A DNA stretch of 64,000 nt from Berberis thunbergii (Eukaryota; Streptophyta; Magnoliopsida; Ranunculales; Berberidaceae): the NCBI GenBank assembly GCA_003290165.1, contig QNQO01006983.1, forward strand, positions 60,125 to 124,124, written 5' to 3'. Position numbers and translations under genes: made by a program. This document shows, one piece after another, positions 1 to 11,429 of this stretch. The notes under the pieces are model-generated. The model searched no databases, was not told the DNA's origin, and saw only the letters and a program-made list of their open reading frames with translations. Every line of letters begins with the position of its first letter. The first letter of the stretch is position 1.

Positions 1-163
1 ACGGGACGAGATGGGCGGGATTGAAAATCTCTATGCCAATCTCATCCCACTCAAGATCTGGACGGGACAAGATCGGGATGAGTTTGATCAATCCCAAAAG
101 TACCCAAAAAATCGAGATGAGACTGGGACGGGATCAAAATTGTGGAATGAGATACCCACCCTT
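1..163. mobile_element. right end of a hAT-type non-autonomous element (copy A)
   Basis: The sequence is the G+A-rich 'gggacgagat' subterminal module ending in ...gatacccaccctt, followed by aagttgga at 164-171. It matches the right end of the complete element at 4428-5206, which has the same 8-bp sequence on both sides. The left part lies outside the window. Confidence 0.75.
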
Positions 164-265
164 AAGTTGGAGGCATGATGAGACCCACGAGTGGTTACAT
201 AAACTAGTAATTAATTACCTTATCCAAAATCCCAAATATACTGACGTTGTGTCGTCTTGGACCTT

Positions 266-439
266 TTTTTTTTTTGGAAGTTGAGCCGGTTTTTTTAATA
301 GGGTCCGTAACCTACACCCGAGAAGCGACCAACCGGTCTAACATCAGCCCGGATTAAAGATGCCTCCAGCGGGCCTCGAAGCAAGGATCTGTGGAACAAG
401 TCCACAGCGCCTTAACCAATCGGCCACAGCCCCTTTGGC
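266..439 (-). mobile_element. tRNA-derived SINE with 15-bp target site duplication
   Basis: On the minus strand the element starts gccaaaggggctgtggccg. It has an A-box-like stretch (cgattggttaagg) and a B-box-like stretch (gcttcgaggccc), and ends in an A-run (plus-strand T-run 266-275). The 15-bp direct repeat gtcgtcttggacctt flanks it at 251-265 and 440-454. The same family occurs at 19711-19900. Copy B of the duplication has no SINE at the matching site (about 5240), so this copy is probably younger than the duplication. Confidence 0.9.
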
Positions 440-744
440 GTCGTCTTGGACCTTAGGTAAGCTTACAATCTAAGACAAGCTTAGTTATGTAAGCAACTTC
501 TTCTGGTCCCAGAACAGGCCCATGTTGTGGTTCCAATCCAATTGAAAAATCAAAGCATTAATTTCCAATGGGATATATGTTTGTTGTCGCACTTTTTTGC
601 ACCTTTTTTGTATAAGCAGGGGGTGTTGAATTACAATATGAATGCAACAATGTTGTATTGAGTTTTTGAAAGGCCCTTGCTAAATAATATCACTGATGGA
701 CACCAATGCCTACTTTTTTGTTTTTTTGGATCTACTAAAGGATA

Positions 745-830
745 TCATCACTATATAAACAAAAAACTCTAATCTTAACCTCTCTTTCCCTCTTTCGTTT
801 TCTTCTTCATCACTCAGAACCATCACCTCC
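745..830 (+). promoter_or_regulatory. TATA box with pyrimidine-rich leader (copy A)
   Basis: tatataaa at 752-759 is followed by a C/T-rich stretch (ctctttccctctttcg...). This is the layout of a plant Pol II core promoter or an LTR-type promoter. The same arrangement is kept in copy B (TATA at 5551) and, in inverse orientation, at about 8340-8400. No intact gene follows, so the promoter may belong to a mobile element. Confidence 0.4.
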
Positions 831-1232
831 TCCTCACCCACCACCTCACCACCACCATCTTTACTTCTCCTCCTCTTCACATTCACCCCACCACCTTGCT
901 ACCACTCCTCCTCCTTTTCACCCTACCACCCCTCCTCATCCGCTTTCACCCACCACATTTTTTCTTCCTCCTTCCCTTCATCCGACCACTTTGCTACTGC
1001 CACCACTCCTCCTCCTCTCCCCTTCACCACCACCACCTCGCCACCGCTACCTCTTGTCCCACCTCCTCCCTTATTCTTCTTCCTTGGTTTTTTTATTTTT
1101 TATTTTTTATTTCTTTTCATTTTCCCTTCTATTTTTCTCTCTATTATTTTTTTCTCTGTTCGCCCTAGCAGTGATTTCTGGGTGTGGGGAACCCATACTT
1201 TTTGGAACCTCCGTGAGGGTAAAAAAAATTTA

Positions 1233-1440
1233 TCGATGGTGCAGCAAGAACACAGTTACCACCTCAGTTTGTAAAAAGAATGCAGAAACTACTAAGATTT
1301 CTCATATCGATGGTGCAACAAGAACACAATTACTGCCTTAGTTTGTAAAAGGAATTATATAGGAGATGTGTCGATGGTGTAGCAATGACACAGTTACTGT
1401 CTCAATCTATAAAAGAATGCAAAAAATACTATTTTCGACT
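1233..1440. repeat. three degenerate tandem repeats of ~65-75 bp (copy A)
   Basis: Units begin tcgatggtg at 1233, 1307 and 1371. Each continues with a variant of 'agcaagaacacagttac..cctcagtttgtaaaa'. The unit arrangement is the same in copy B (about 6035-6240), so the repeats predate the duplication. Confidence 0.8.
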
Positions 1441-1851
1441 GTAAATGTTGATCTTGTTGATAGCCCATATGTTTAATTTGTGTGTATAGGAATTTTGGGA
1501 TGTTGGTTATATAATGCAGTTAGCTTGTGAATTTGCTTTCTATTAGCCTTCTTTTTAAACTAGATGTCAAAGCCTTTTGTGAGTATTTGCAATTGCATTT
1601 TCGTTGCTTATAATATTTGCATGCATAGTATATAAAAACACAACAAAAACACTTTCATTTGCATATTCACTTCACAAAATATTTTATTTTTTCCTTCAAA
1701 TTGAAAAAATAAAATTTTGCCTTTTAATTCCTGCTCAAGACTTCAGTTGCCAGAATAAATAAAAAGGGGAGAGTCGGTCTCCCTGTCGAAAACCTCTCGA
1801 AAATTTAAAAATACCCCTTGTAAGTGCCCTGAAACATAACTGAGTAGTAAG

Positions 1852-2285
1852 AGTTTGTATCCAAATGCAGCATCTCATGCGACCTTGTCCAAAATGCCTA
1901 GAAAGCGGAACGTGCGATGATAAGACAAATCCTCACAGGAGCTGCTGCCTTTGGGTAAAAACCAGACTCTGTCCATTTGTTTTTTAATTTTTTGTATTAG
2001 AATCATTTTTTTTTCCGATTCCTATGAGTTTGCTACAGTATTGACATATTTGATTTATTGCTAAACCCCACTTTTGACCTTCTCAAGTTTAGGTGTTCAA
2101 AATTGGGGTTAAGCTATAAATCAAATATGTCAATACTGTAGATAACCCATAGGAATTGAAAAAAAAAGATTCAAATACAAAAAATCAAAAAATGGACAGA
2201 GTTTGTTTTCTGTCCAAACGCAACGGCTCTTATGAGGATGTGTCTTATCCTCGCACGTTTCGCTGCATTTGGACAAAAACCTGAT
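1852..2285. repeat. long foldback palindrome (MITE-like), copy A
   Basis: Two arms of ~200 bp are inverse complements around a short centre (about 2084-2092). Landmarks in each arm are ccaaatgcagc, gataagac, ctctgtcc, attcctatg, and gtattgacatatttgat. The left arm has ~30 bp extra near 1870-1900. The structure fits a foldback or Mutator-like MITE. I could not define a target duplication. Confidence 0.75.
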
Positions 2286-2744
2286 TCTGTTTCACACAAT
2301 CGCAGAATTTCTGTGATTTTTAAGATCAAATTTGCATCCTCTTTCTGCGAGTGTTATTATTGTGCTCGCATTTGTCGATGGGTTTGAGTATCTCAGGGAA
2401 TGATTTGGTCGTTATCCTCCTAGTTTTTCGACTTTTTCCGTTGTCTATGAGCTTTAAGCAGCCTTTTAGGAAGTGTAATGCATACATGGGAAAATCACCA
2501 TGGTTGCATAATCACAAGAAAATTACTTGGGAGGACAAATTGAATTGCTTGGGAAGACAAAAAGAATTGATTGGGAAGACAAATAGAATTTCTTGGGAAG
2601 ACTGTAGTTAGTTGCTTTGGAAGACAAATGTTATTTCAGTTGAGCATTATAAAAAGGGAGTAGTCTATTATATTCATTACCAATTCAAGAGAAAAAAGAG
2701 AAGATGAAGAGAAAAAAAGCCAATGTTCAAAGAAGAAAACTTAA

Positions 2745-3016
2745 ATGAATAATGAGATGAAATTGGCGCGGAAAATGACTCTGTCTGGTATGGGGACCCC
2801 TACTTATCATTGTCTTCAGATGATGGGGATAACGATGATGAGGAAGAACAATCAGATGAAGAAGATGACTATGAATCATCATCTTCCTTTGATGAGGGCG
2901 ATGATGATGGTGATGGTGATGGTGGGAATTCGTTAGTGGACTATTACTCTTCCAACGAAAAGTGCCGCGAACGTCACCCCCTAAAGGAATTTTTTGAACG
3001 TCTTCAAGACAAATAA
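2745..3016 (+). pseudogene. broken acidic reading frame (copy A)
   Basis: The second frame (2810-3016) encodes a D/E/S-rich tract and ends in HPLKEFFERLQDK. Just upstream the same frame reads VWYGDPYLSLSSDD, but stops block any start. The copy at 7586-7853 is shifted by an extra base near 7663. Both look like the 3' part of a dead gene, probably element-encoded. I do not recognise the family. Confidence 0.4.
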
Positions 3017-3174
3017 TGTATTTTATTTATTTATTTATTTTCTCTTGTATTATTTAAAAATATTAATGCAATTATTAATGTTTGTTTTTGTGTGTTTTGT
3101 TTATTGCAATATTTTTGTATTTCTAAAATACATTTTTTGTGTGTTTTGTATTTTTGTTTATTTTATTTTTACAA

Positions 3175-3632
3175 TAGGAATTTTGGTAATGAGATATATT
3201 ATTAGAATTACATATGTTCATAATAAATATTGATTTCAATTTTCAAATATTCTAAAGTCCACACAAAGATCTTTTGTCTTTTTATTTATTTATTTATTAT
3301 TTTAATAGTTATTTTTAAAGTATTAGGATATAACTATATTTCTAATTTGCTACACTGTATACTAATATAGGAAAATCTCTTTTAAAATTGTGAGTTACTT
3401 AGATATCTTCAAATTAATTTAAAATTATTTACTTGTTATTATTTTATTACTTTAATTAGGTGATTGAATTAATTGAAGATTATAGATAAAATTTTAATCA
3501 TTATTATAATGCAATTTATATTGGGAATTACATGACTAGATATCATTAATATAACATTATAACCTTAATTTATACTTAAAAGTCTAAATATAAGTAAAAT
3601 GTATTTATTTGCATTTTATAACCCATGAAGCC
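3175..3632. repeat. dispersed AT-rich repeat R, copy 1
   Basis: Starting with 'ttttggtaatgagatatatta' this ~450-bp stretch matches 11536-11966 in the same orientation, with scattered substitutions. Both copies stop matching right after 'tttgcattttataa'. No coding potential is visible. It is probably the interior of a non-autonomous transposon. The stretch 3633-3829 holds nothing I recognise. Confidence 0.85.
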
Positions 3633-3829
3633 CTCTAATACAATGTCAAGGAGGGGGGTTTCATCACTTATTCTTAGTCCTAATTTATGAATTCAAGTTT
3701 AGTAAATAAATACCACAGTGTTTTACGACTCTGCATTGTTCATATTGCTGCAAAATAGAAAAAAAAAACCCATCCATTTCAACTAATAGTTTCATACTAC
3801 ATAGTTTATACTAAATATTTAAAAATAAA

Positions 3830-3986
3830 TCGGTTCGGGACGAGATGGGATGGGCGGGATTGAAAATCTTTATTGCGATCCCATCCCACTCTAGATTGAA
3901 AGGATCGGGATGTGATTGATCAATCCAAATAGGACCCGAAAAAATTGGGACGTTATCGAGATCGCGGGATGGAATGCCCACCCCTA
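3830..3986. mobile_element. right end of hAT family element flanked by ctctaatc
   Basis: This is the subterminal 'gggacgagatggg..' module ending in gcccacccctA, matching the right ends at 5206 and 37969. The adjoining 8 bases (3987-3994) are ctctaatc. The same 8 bases precede an orphan left end at 12357. No left end is visible upstream of this module. Confidence 0.7.
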
Positions 3987-3994
3987 CTCTAATC

Positions 3995-4419
3995 ACTGGA
4001 CAGAAGAGAATGGCTTCATGCAAGTAGTGGAGTTGCGTGTGGCAGACGAGAGAGTAACACGTAATAACCTGCTCTTGAGAGTTGAACAATAGTTGAAAGT
4101 GATGGCTAATACCTCGTAGGTTGAGGGGCACAAGGAGGAATCCGTCCGAAAATCGACTCGCAGCTAATTAGCCAGTTGGTAAGGCAATAACATAGAAGTC
4201 GTCTATTCTTGGTTTGAAAGCTTTGCCCCATGTGCACCTAATAACATTCACAATGGTTTAAACTTCTACACTGACTTCAAATATAGAGTTTGATTGAAAT
4301 AAATGAATGAATAAATAAACTTAGCCCATTTGAACAGTAATTGGAAATCCACCTAAAATGTTTTGAAATTGAACAAAGTAATGGCGAGAGAAAGTTCCCA
4401 TTTTTGTATGGCTTATACC
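3995..4419. other. intergenic, no gene recognised
   Basis: No coding or transposon signature is visible. A short tRNA-like stretch at about 4161-4235 (gccagttggtaaggca ... tggtttgaaagc) could be a decayed SINE head, but it is too weak to call. Confidence 0.3.
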
Positions 4420-4427
4420 AAGTTGGA

Positions 4428-5206
4428 GTGGGGGTGGGCACGGCACAGGATGGACCTCATCTCTATCCCATCCCGTTTGTTCGGGCTTGGGACGGGACGA
4501 GATAAACCCTATCCCGACCTCGTCCCATTCCAAACGGGTTCGGGATGCGGATGGGATAAACATATACTAAATAGACCTCATCCTCCAATGACGAATAACA
4601 AAAGATTTTATCTCACATTTCTCAAACACCAATAATACGTAATTTATGTACATATAATTTTCATTGTAAAAATATTAAATGTCATATAAAATTAATGGTC
4701 TAACGAACTTACAGTTTTTATGTTAAACATCATTTATGTAATACACTAACCAATAGTTTATATAACTCATACTGCAAAACTAAAACAAACCATCATTTGT
4801 TTTTGTTTTCAACAAGAATAATTATCCTATAACCAATCTGTAATGTGAAAAATATAAATTTTCGTAGGTTCTATTTGATGTAAAATTTTCAAATTGAAGT
4901 TTTTATCTAAACAAAGTGTATTAAATCAAGCAAGTAAATTTTCTAGATGTTTCGATTTAATTTCAAAATGCATCATAAACTTCCTTTTAGAAAGTAGTTT
5001 GATTAAAATTAATATTAATAAATATTAAATAAATAAGTTCGGGACGGGACGAGATGGGCGGGATTGAAAATCTCTATGCCAATCCCATCCCACTCAAGAT
5101 CGGGACGGGACGAGATCGGGATGAGTTTGATCAATCCCAAAAGTACCCAAAAAATCGAGATGAGACTGGGACGGGATCAAAAATGCGGAATGAGATACCC
5201 ACCCTT
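4428..5206. mobile_element. complete-ended non-autonomous hAT element
   Basis: This 779-bp element is flanked by the 8-bp direct repeat aagttgga (4420-4427 and 5207-5214). The left end is gtgggggtgggcac and the right end ...gatacccaccctt. These are imperfect inverted repeats of the TAGGGGTGGGCA type found in plant hAT elements. Subterminal regions are rich in 'gggacggga/tcccatccc' motifs in opposite orientation at the two ends, and the centre is AT-rich and non-coding. Confidence 0.8.
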
Positions 5207-6034
5207 AAGTTGGAGGCATGATGTGACCCACGAGTGGTTACGTCTCGGACCTTAGGTAAGCTTACATTCTAAGACAAGCTTAGTTATGTAAGCAACTTCT
5301 TCTGGTCCAAGAACAGGCCCATGTTGTGGCTCCAATCCAATTGAAAAATCAAAGCACTAATTTCCAATGGGATATATGTTTGTTGTCGCACTTCTTTTGC
5401 ACCCTTTTGTATAAGTAGAGGGTGTTGAATTACAATATGAATGCAACAATGTTCTATTGAGTTTTTGAAAGGCCCTTGCTAAATAATATCACTGATGGAC
5501 ACCAATACCTACTTTTTTGTGTTTTTGGATCTACTAAAGGACATCATCACTATATAAACAAAAAACTCTAACCCTAACCTCTCTTTCCCTCTTTCGTTTT
5601 CTTCTTCATCACTCAGAACCATCACCTCCTCCTCACCCACCACCTCACCACCACCATCTTTACTTCTCCTCCTCTTCACATTCACCCCACCACCTTGCTA
5701 CCACTCCTCCTCCTTTTCACCCTACCACCTCGCCACCACCCCTCCTCCTCCCCCTTCACCCACCACATTTTCTCTTCCTCCTTCCCTTCATCCGACCACT
5801 TTGCCACTGCCACCACTCCTCTTCTTCTCCCCTTCACTACCACCACCTCGCCACCGCTACCTCTTGTCCCACCTCCTCCCTTATTCTTCTTCCCTGGTTT
5901 TTTATTTTTTATTTCTTTTCATTTTCCCATCTATTTTTCTCTCTATTATTTTTTTCTCTTTTCGCTCTAGCAGTGATTTCTGGGTGTGGGGAACCCATAC
6001 TTTTCGGAACCTCCGTGAGGGTAAAAAATATTTA

Positions 6035-6240
6035 TCGATGGTGCAGCAAGAACACAGTTACCACCTCAGTTTGTAAAAAGAATGCAAAAACTACTAAGAT
6101 TTTTCATATCGATGGTGCAACAAGAACACTATTACCGCCTCAGTTTGTAAAAGGAATTATATAGGAAATGTGTCGATGGTGTAGCAATAACACAATTACT
6201 GTCTCAATCTGTAAAAGAATGTAAAAAATATTATTTTCGA
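6035..6240. repeat. three degenerate tandem repeats (copy B)
   Basis: This is the same three-unit 'tcgatggtg' array as at 1233-1440. Confidence 0.75.
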
Positions 6241-6685
6241 CTGTAAATGTTGATCTTGTTGATAGCCAATTGAAAATTCTGGTGTCTGATCCAAAATGCC
6301 TATATGTTTAATTTGTGTATATAGGAATTTTGGGATGTTGGTTATATAATGCAGTTAGCTTGTGAATTTTCTTTCTATTAGCCTTCTTTTTAGACTAGAT
6401 GTCAAAGCCTTTTGTAAGTATTTGCAATTGCATTTTCGTTGCTTATAATATGTGCATGCATAGTATATAAAAACACAACAAAACACTTTCATTTGCATAT
6501 TCGCTTAGCAAAATATTTTATTTTTGCCTTCAATTTGAAAAAATAAAATTTTGCCTTTTAATTCCTACTCAAGACTTCAGCTGCCAAAATAAATAAAAAG
6601 GGGAGAGTCGGTCTCCCTGTCTAAAACCTCTCGAAAATTTAAAAATAACCCTTGTAAGTGCCCTGAAACATAACTGAGTAGTAAG

Positions 6686-7127
6686 AGTTTGTATCCAAAT
6701 GCAGCACCTCATGCGACCTTGTCCAAAATGCCTACAAAGCGGAACGTAAGATGATAAGACAAATCCTCACAGGAGCGGCTGCCTTTGGGTAAAAACCAGA
6801 CTCTGTCCATTTGTTTTTTAATTTTTTGTATTAGAATCATTTTTTTTTAATTTTTTTCAATTCCTATGAGTTTGCTACGGTATTGACATATTTGATTTAT
6901 TGCTAAACCCCACTTTTGACCTTCTCAAGTTTAGGTGTTCAAAATTGGGGTTAAGTTATAAATCAAATATGTCAATACTGTAGATAACCCATAGGAATTG
7001 AAAAAAAAAAATTCAAATACAAAAAATCAAAAAATGGACAGAGTTTGTTTTCTGTCCAAACGCAACGGCTCTTATGAGGATGTGTCTTATCCTCGCACGT
7101 TTCGCTGCATTTGGGCAAAAACCTGAC
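6686..7127. repeat. long foldback palindrome (MITE-like), copy B
   Basis: This is the second copy of the palindrome at 1852-2285, with arms of about 200 bp around a centre near 6930. Confidence 0.75.
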
Positions 7128-7585
7128 TCTGTTTCACACAATCGCAGAATTTCTGTGATTTTTAAGATCAAATTTGCATCCTATTTCTGCGAGTGTTATT
7201 ATTGTGCTCGCATTTGTCGATGGGTTTGAGTATCTCAGGGAATGATTTGGTCTTTATCCTCCTAGTATTTCGACTTTTTCCGTTGTCTATGAGCTTCAAG
7301 CAGCCTTTTAGGAAGTGTAATGCATACATGGGAAAATCACCATGGTTGCATAATCACAAGAAAATTACTTGGGAGGACAAATTGAATTGTTTGGGAAGAC
7401 AAAAAGAATTGATTGGGAAGACAAATAGAATTTCTTGGGAAGACTGTAGTTAGTTGCTTTGGAAGACAAATGTTATTTAAGTTGAGCATTATAAAAAGGG
7501 AGTAGTCTATTATATTCATTACCAATTCAAGAGAAAAAAGAGAAGATGAAGAGAAAAAAGCCAATGTTCAAAGAAGAAAACTAAA

Positions 7586-7853
7586 ATGAAGAATGAGATG
7601 AAATGGGCGCGGAAGATGATTCTGTCTGGTATGGGGACCCCTACTTATCATTGTCTTCAGATGAATGGGGATGACGATGATGAGGAAGAACAATCAGATG
7701 AAGAAGATGACTATGAATCATCATCTCATCATCTTCCTTTGATGAGGGCGATGATGATGGTGGGAATTCGTTAGTGGACTATTACTCTTCCAACGAAAAG
7801 TGCCGCGAACGTCACCCCCTAAAGGAATTTTTTGAACGTCTTCATGACAAATA
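7586..7853 (+). pseudogene. broken acidic reading frame (copy B)
   Basis: This corresponds to 2745-3016. A D/E-rich tract follows a frame change near 7663, and it ends in the same CRERHPLKEFFERL segment. It is not expected to give a functional protein. Confidence 0.4.
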
Positions 7854-7959
7854 ATGTATTTTTTTATTTTCTCTTGTATTATTTAAAAATATTAATGCAA
7901 TTATTAATGTTTGTTTTTTATGTTTTGTTTATTGCAATATTTTTGTATTTCTAAAATTT

Positions 7960-8460
7960 TAATTTGTGTTTGTTAATTCTTGACATTTTGTTGTGAAAAG
8001 AATAAGAGAAGAAGAAGAAGAAAATAAGATAGGAGAAGAAGAAAAAACACATAAAAGGAAAAAAAAAATAGAAGAGAGGGAGAGTGGAGGAGGAGGCTGA
8101 CGGTGTGGTGGTGCGGTTGGTGGTGTGGTCAATGGTGGCATAGTAGTGATAGGTTTTTGATAGAGAAGAGAGGGAGATAGGGAGAGAAGAGAATAGAGAA
8201 AGAGAGGGAGAAAGGAAGTGGAGGAGGAGGCCGACAGTGTGGTGGTGTGGTCGGTGGTGGCAGGGTTGTGATGGCTCTTAATGGAGAAGAGAGGGAGAGA
8301 GGATAAGGAGTTAAGAGTTTTTTTTTTTTTCCTTTTATAGGTGATGTCCTTCAGAAATGTGGTGGTATCCTTCAAAAAGTAGGGGTTAGTAGTGTCCATC
8401 AATTCAAGTGGTGATGTTATTTAGCAATAGCATTTTTAAAAGCCAAAATTAATAAACTAA
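7960..8460 (-). repeat. inverted, diverged partial copy of the duplicated block
   Basis: Read on the minus strand this stretch runs 'taaataacatca ... gatggacactac ... ctacttttt', then a CT-rich leader, and then Pro/Ser/Thr-rich low-complexity codons. That is the order seen at 680-1100 and 5480-5900. It therefore looks like a third, older member of the same repeat family in opposite orientation, ending where copy B ends. Confidence 0.55.
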
Positions 8461-8799
8461 TAACTACATTCAGAAAACCCAAATTTTTTGAATAAAAAGA
8501 TTGATTATTGGAATTTTATATAGTCATATTTTTCTTTATGTTGCATTATCTAATTCAATTTATTTTAGATTTGCCCCCAATTCTACCAAAAGAAATATAT
8601 TTTTTTCCTTGTCAATACTAGGAATAGAGCCAAACATGTTTTCTATCAATTATTATTCCAGTTAATAACCATCTAATTAAAGTTTTTATTTAAAATTGTA
8701 TCCTAAAAAGTTTTTTAATTAATTTTCTCATATTTTAAATTATCTCCTAAATTTTGTTTCATATTTTCATTTTATATAAATTAGGGAGTTCCCTAATAT

Positions 8800-9240
8800 A
8801 TTTAATGGTTTAGATTAATTCATTTAAAATCAACGGTTAATTTGATGTTGGTTCCTTGCACTAATAGGGTAGACGACTTTAGTCTCTTTTATAAATACAA
8901 TTTGAGTGTGGTCCCTCACCATCATGTGGCCAACAAGTTAACCGTTATCTTATGCATGTGATTCTAACATGATGTAAAAAAAGACATGATCTGCTTGCCC
9001 TAATTTGATGGGAATAGAAAGGGTAATCCAACATGGACAACCCTATCTCAAATAAGGGTAATCTAGGTCTTTTTTCCATATCATGTAAGAGTTACATACA
9101 TAAGATAACAGTTGGCTGACCAGCCAACTGATGGCGAGGGACCCAACTCAAATTAAATTTACAAAACGGACTAAAATAGTTTATCCTATTAGTACAAGGG
9201 GCCAACATCAAATTTACCCAATCAACAGTCTAAAATTTAC
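8800..9240. repeat. foldback MITE-like inverted repeat
   Basis: The left arm (about 8833-8985: aatttgatgttgg, cactaatagg, gtccctc, gttatcttatg) is repeated as inverse complement at about 9065-9215. About 80 bp of unique sequence separates the arms. The insert is non-coding. The interval 8461-8799 holds nothing recognisable. Confidence 0.7.
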
Positions 9241-9456
9241 TTAGGGCTAGAAAAATGGTTATAAAACCCTCACATTTGTGTGAGCGAACCGCACATCTTC
9301 TAACTGTAACAAGAAGATTGTGGTCGAAAGGGTTTTCATCATCTTTGTTTGTTGCATTGTTTTCTTTCAAATCTAGTCATAAATTCTTCCGAACAAGGGT
9401 CGATTAATCTTCAGTGATGTTTGATTTGACATGCAAATAAGAACAATTTTCATATC

Positions 9457-9608
9457 AGAAATTCTAGTTGGCCTGGGAAACTAGCCTGGGGAGGCGAAAA
9501 TACATTTTTGCCCCGCCCTCTTTAAACACACATTCCAAAAAGGTGTTTAAAGAAGGGGGCAAAAATGTATTTTTGCCCCCCCAGGCGGGAAACCAAGCTG
9601 GAATTTCT
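9457..9608. mobile_element. 152-bp foldback MITE
   Basis: The arms 9457-9535 and 9541-9608 are near-perfect inverse complements (agaaattc, gcctgggg, aaaatacatttttgcccc, tttaaacac). Only about 5 bp separates them. There is no coding sequence. Confidence 0.8.
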
Positions 9609-9769
9609 CTTTTCATATATATGTTGAACAATTATTGATTTGATAGGAAGATTGTGTTTGATTTGACTCGAACGTGTAATTCTTTATGGCATAAAATTAC
9701 TATTCATTTGGAGTTGAACGCATTTTTTTCTAATTTTATTGCTATTGCAAAATAAGGAAAGGGGAAAAG

Positions 9770-9960
9770 GATTGGTGTGTGGTGGGTAAATTGGTAATGC
9801 AAAGTGAGGTCATAAGTCCAATCCCAACCATGAATGCAAGGTAAAAGTTTCAATACTCTTCTATTCGAACATGGATGCATAGAAATCATGCATTGGTTAT
9901 AATAGTAAAATACAATGAAAAAATTAAATTTTGTGTGGTTTGCATTGGTTTGGGCGGACA
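9770..9960 (+). mobile_element. possible decayed tRNA-derived SINE
   Basis: gtggtgggtaaattggtaatgc resembles an A box. aagtccaatcccaaccatgaa, ~30 bp downstream, resembles a B box followed by the usual SINE context. No A-tail or target duplication was found. The call rests on pattern only. Confidence 0.3.
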
Positions 9961-10067
9961 CATAAGTAAATACGAAATTGAAGTTTTTAGACTAAAATTT
10001 TAGTTAGATTATGTGATTATTTGCGGATTTGGAATTTCCCAATCAAATTTTTACTATGATGTGTTAA

Positions 10068-10238
10068 TAGGGTTGAACAAAAAACGATCAAACCATTTAA
10101 ATCGACTGAACCGATCAAAATCAAACCAACTGGTTTGGTTTAAGTTCGGTTTGGTTTGAAAATTTTGAAACCCAGCAAAGTCGGTTTGGTTCATGGTTTA
10201 GGTGAAAAACCAAACCGTCGGTTCGATTTTCAACCCTA
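10068..10238. mobile_element. 171-bp hAT-type MITE with 8-bp TSD
   Basis: The termini tagggttgaac and ttcaaccct(a) form short inverted repeats. The direct repeat tgtgttaa lies at 10060-10067 and 10239-10246. The inside is rich in ggtttggtt/aaccaaacc motifs. Size and target length fit a hAT MITE. Confidence 0.88.
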
Positions 10239-10246
10239 TGTGTTAA

Positions 10247-11400
10247 AATTCGATGGAACACGATGCTCTACCTTCTATTCAGACATGCATCTAGGAATTT
10301 GAATCCATTATTATTTAGAGTTTTTCATTTTAGATTAAGTTTTTGACATTGATAACTAAAATTAAAAGTTTATTTGGATTTTCGTGATATTCAAGGGTTT
10401 TCCATTTTGATATTGATATCTAGATTAGAATTTTATTTGGACTTTCATGAAATTCAAGAGTTACTAAGTTTTTATATTGTTATCTAGAATTAGAATTTTA
10501 TTTAGATTTACGTGATATTCAGTTAAGCTTTGACGTTATTTGGTTTAGTTCATCTTTACTTCAATCATCAACTTGGTTTTTACAAACATACATCTAATCT
10601 AACGTTTTTCTCTTATTTGATATGTTAGAAAATTTTAAGTTTATTTAGGGCATTTTTGGCAGTTTAAAATTTGTGCAAAAAGTGAAAAGCAAAAGATTTA
10701 AAGTCGTATAAAAGATATTTTTACAGAAATGCCCCTTTTTAACTTTTTTTTTTTTTTTTTTTTTATCTTATTTGATAATTTATAAGTTTCTTGAGGGGCA
10801 ATTTCGAAAATCTCAAAACTTCACATACTTAAGGACATGGGTACTATACATAGACCCAAATTTCGTTACAAAAGTATATGAGTGGCTATAGAGAGAGGAG
10901 GCGGCAGAGAGGGAAGGGGAACTTAAGAGTAGTTGTAGAAATAGGAAGCGGAGTGGCTGCCATGTGAAGTGGGGAGTTGGGCAGAGAATAGGAGCTGGAA
11001 GTAAAGCAGAGAAATAGGCAGTGATGTCAAGGGTCTTTATGTAGTTGGAGTGGTGTTTCCATCCCCCTCGCTGGTTTCCTCTACAATTAGAATTTTCCAT
11101 TTTTAAGTGTAGGGTGAGGGGTTTGAACTAATGACATCAAACAACGTACAACTATAACCAAACAATGACCACCTAAACCACTAATAAATGATGTTAACAT
11201 TTGTTGGCCCTGTTTATATAAAATGCCAAACTTTTTGGGTGGCTGATTCATCGAATGGTTCGATAGGTTCAGGGCCGGGGTTGGTTGTAACCTATCAAAG
11301 ATGGTATAAATGGGTGGATCATCGGGGCATCTTGTCATTATTGTGGGTCTATGCTTTCGTTACATTCCCATGGTTGCCTCGTGATAAGTGAAAAAGACAT
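10247..11400. other. intergenic, no gene recognised
   Basis: This is AT-rich DNA with short near-repeats of 'cttttatttgga..ttcatgaaattcaa' at 10360-10520 and a T-run at 10743-10764. No open frame resembles a known protein. Confidence 0.4.
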
Positions 11401-11429
11401 CATATTTACATATTGCAATGTAGTAAAAG

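Larger units (their letters stand above)
1..3129. repeat. segmental duplication, copy A
   Basis: This block is near-identical by eye to 5044-7957 in the same orientation. The match starts at base 1 (equivalent to 5044) and stops just after 'gtatttctaaaat'. Shared parts are the hAT right end, a TATA box with CT-rich leader, three short tandem repeats, a foldback palindrome and an acidic reading frame. Copy A has ~190 bp extra from a SINE with its target duplication, and ~50 bp next to it that copy B lacks. The duplication includes the hAT end, so it is younger than that insertion. Its true left edge is outside the window. Confidence 0.93.
5044..7957. repeat. segmental duplication, copy B
   Basis: This is the partner of 1-3129, and it lacks the SINE and ~50 bp next to it. 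It keeps the TATA/leader (5551-5640), the tandem repeats (6035-6240), the foldback (6686-7127) and the acidic frame (7586-7853). The small differences include a 27-bp insertion near 6268-6300 and loss of a few codons of the acidic tract. Confidence 0.93.

Noticed and set aside
266..439. A functional tRNA gene (also 19711-19900)
   Set aside because: A/B-box-like motifs occur in a longer element with A-tail and 15-bp target duplications; no cloverleaf can be drawn, so these are SINEs.
896..1341. Overlapping plus-strand frames rich in Pro, Ser, Leu and Phe (also 5695-6164)
   Set aside because: They arise from the CT-rich low-complexity leader, overlap in several frames and match no protein; both copies show the same artefact.
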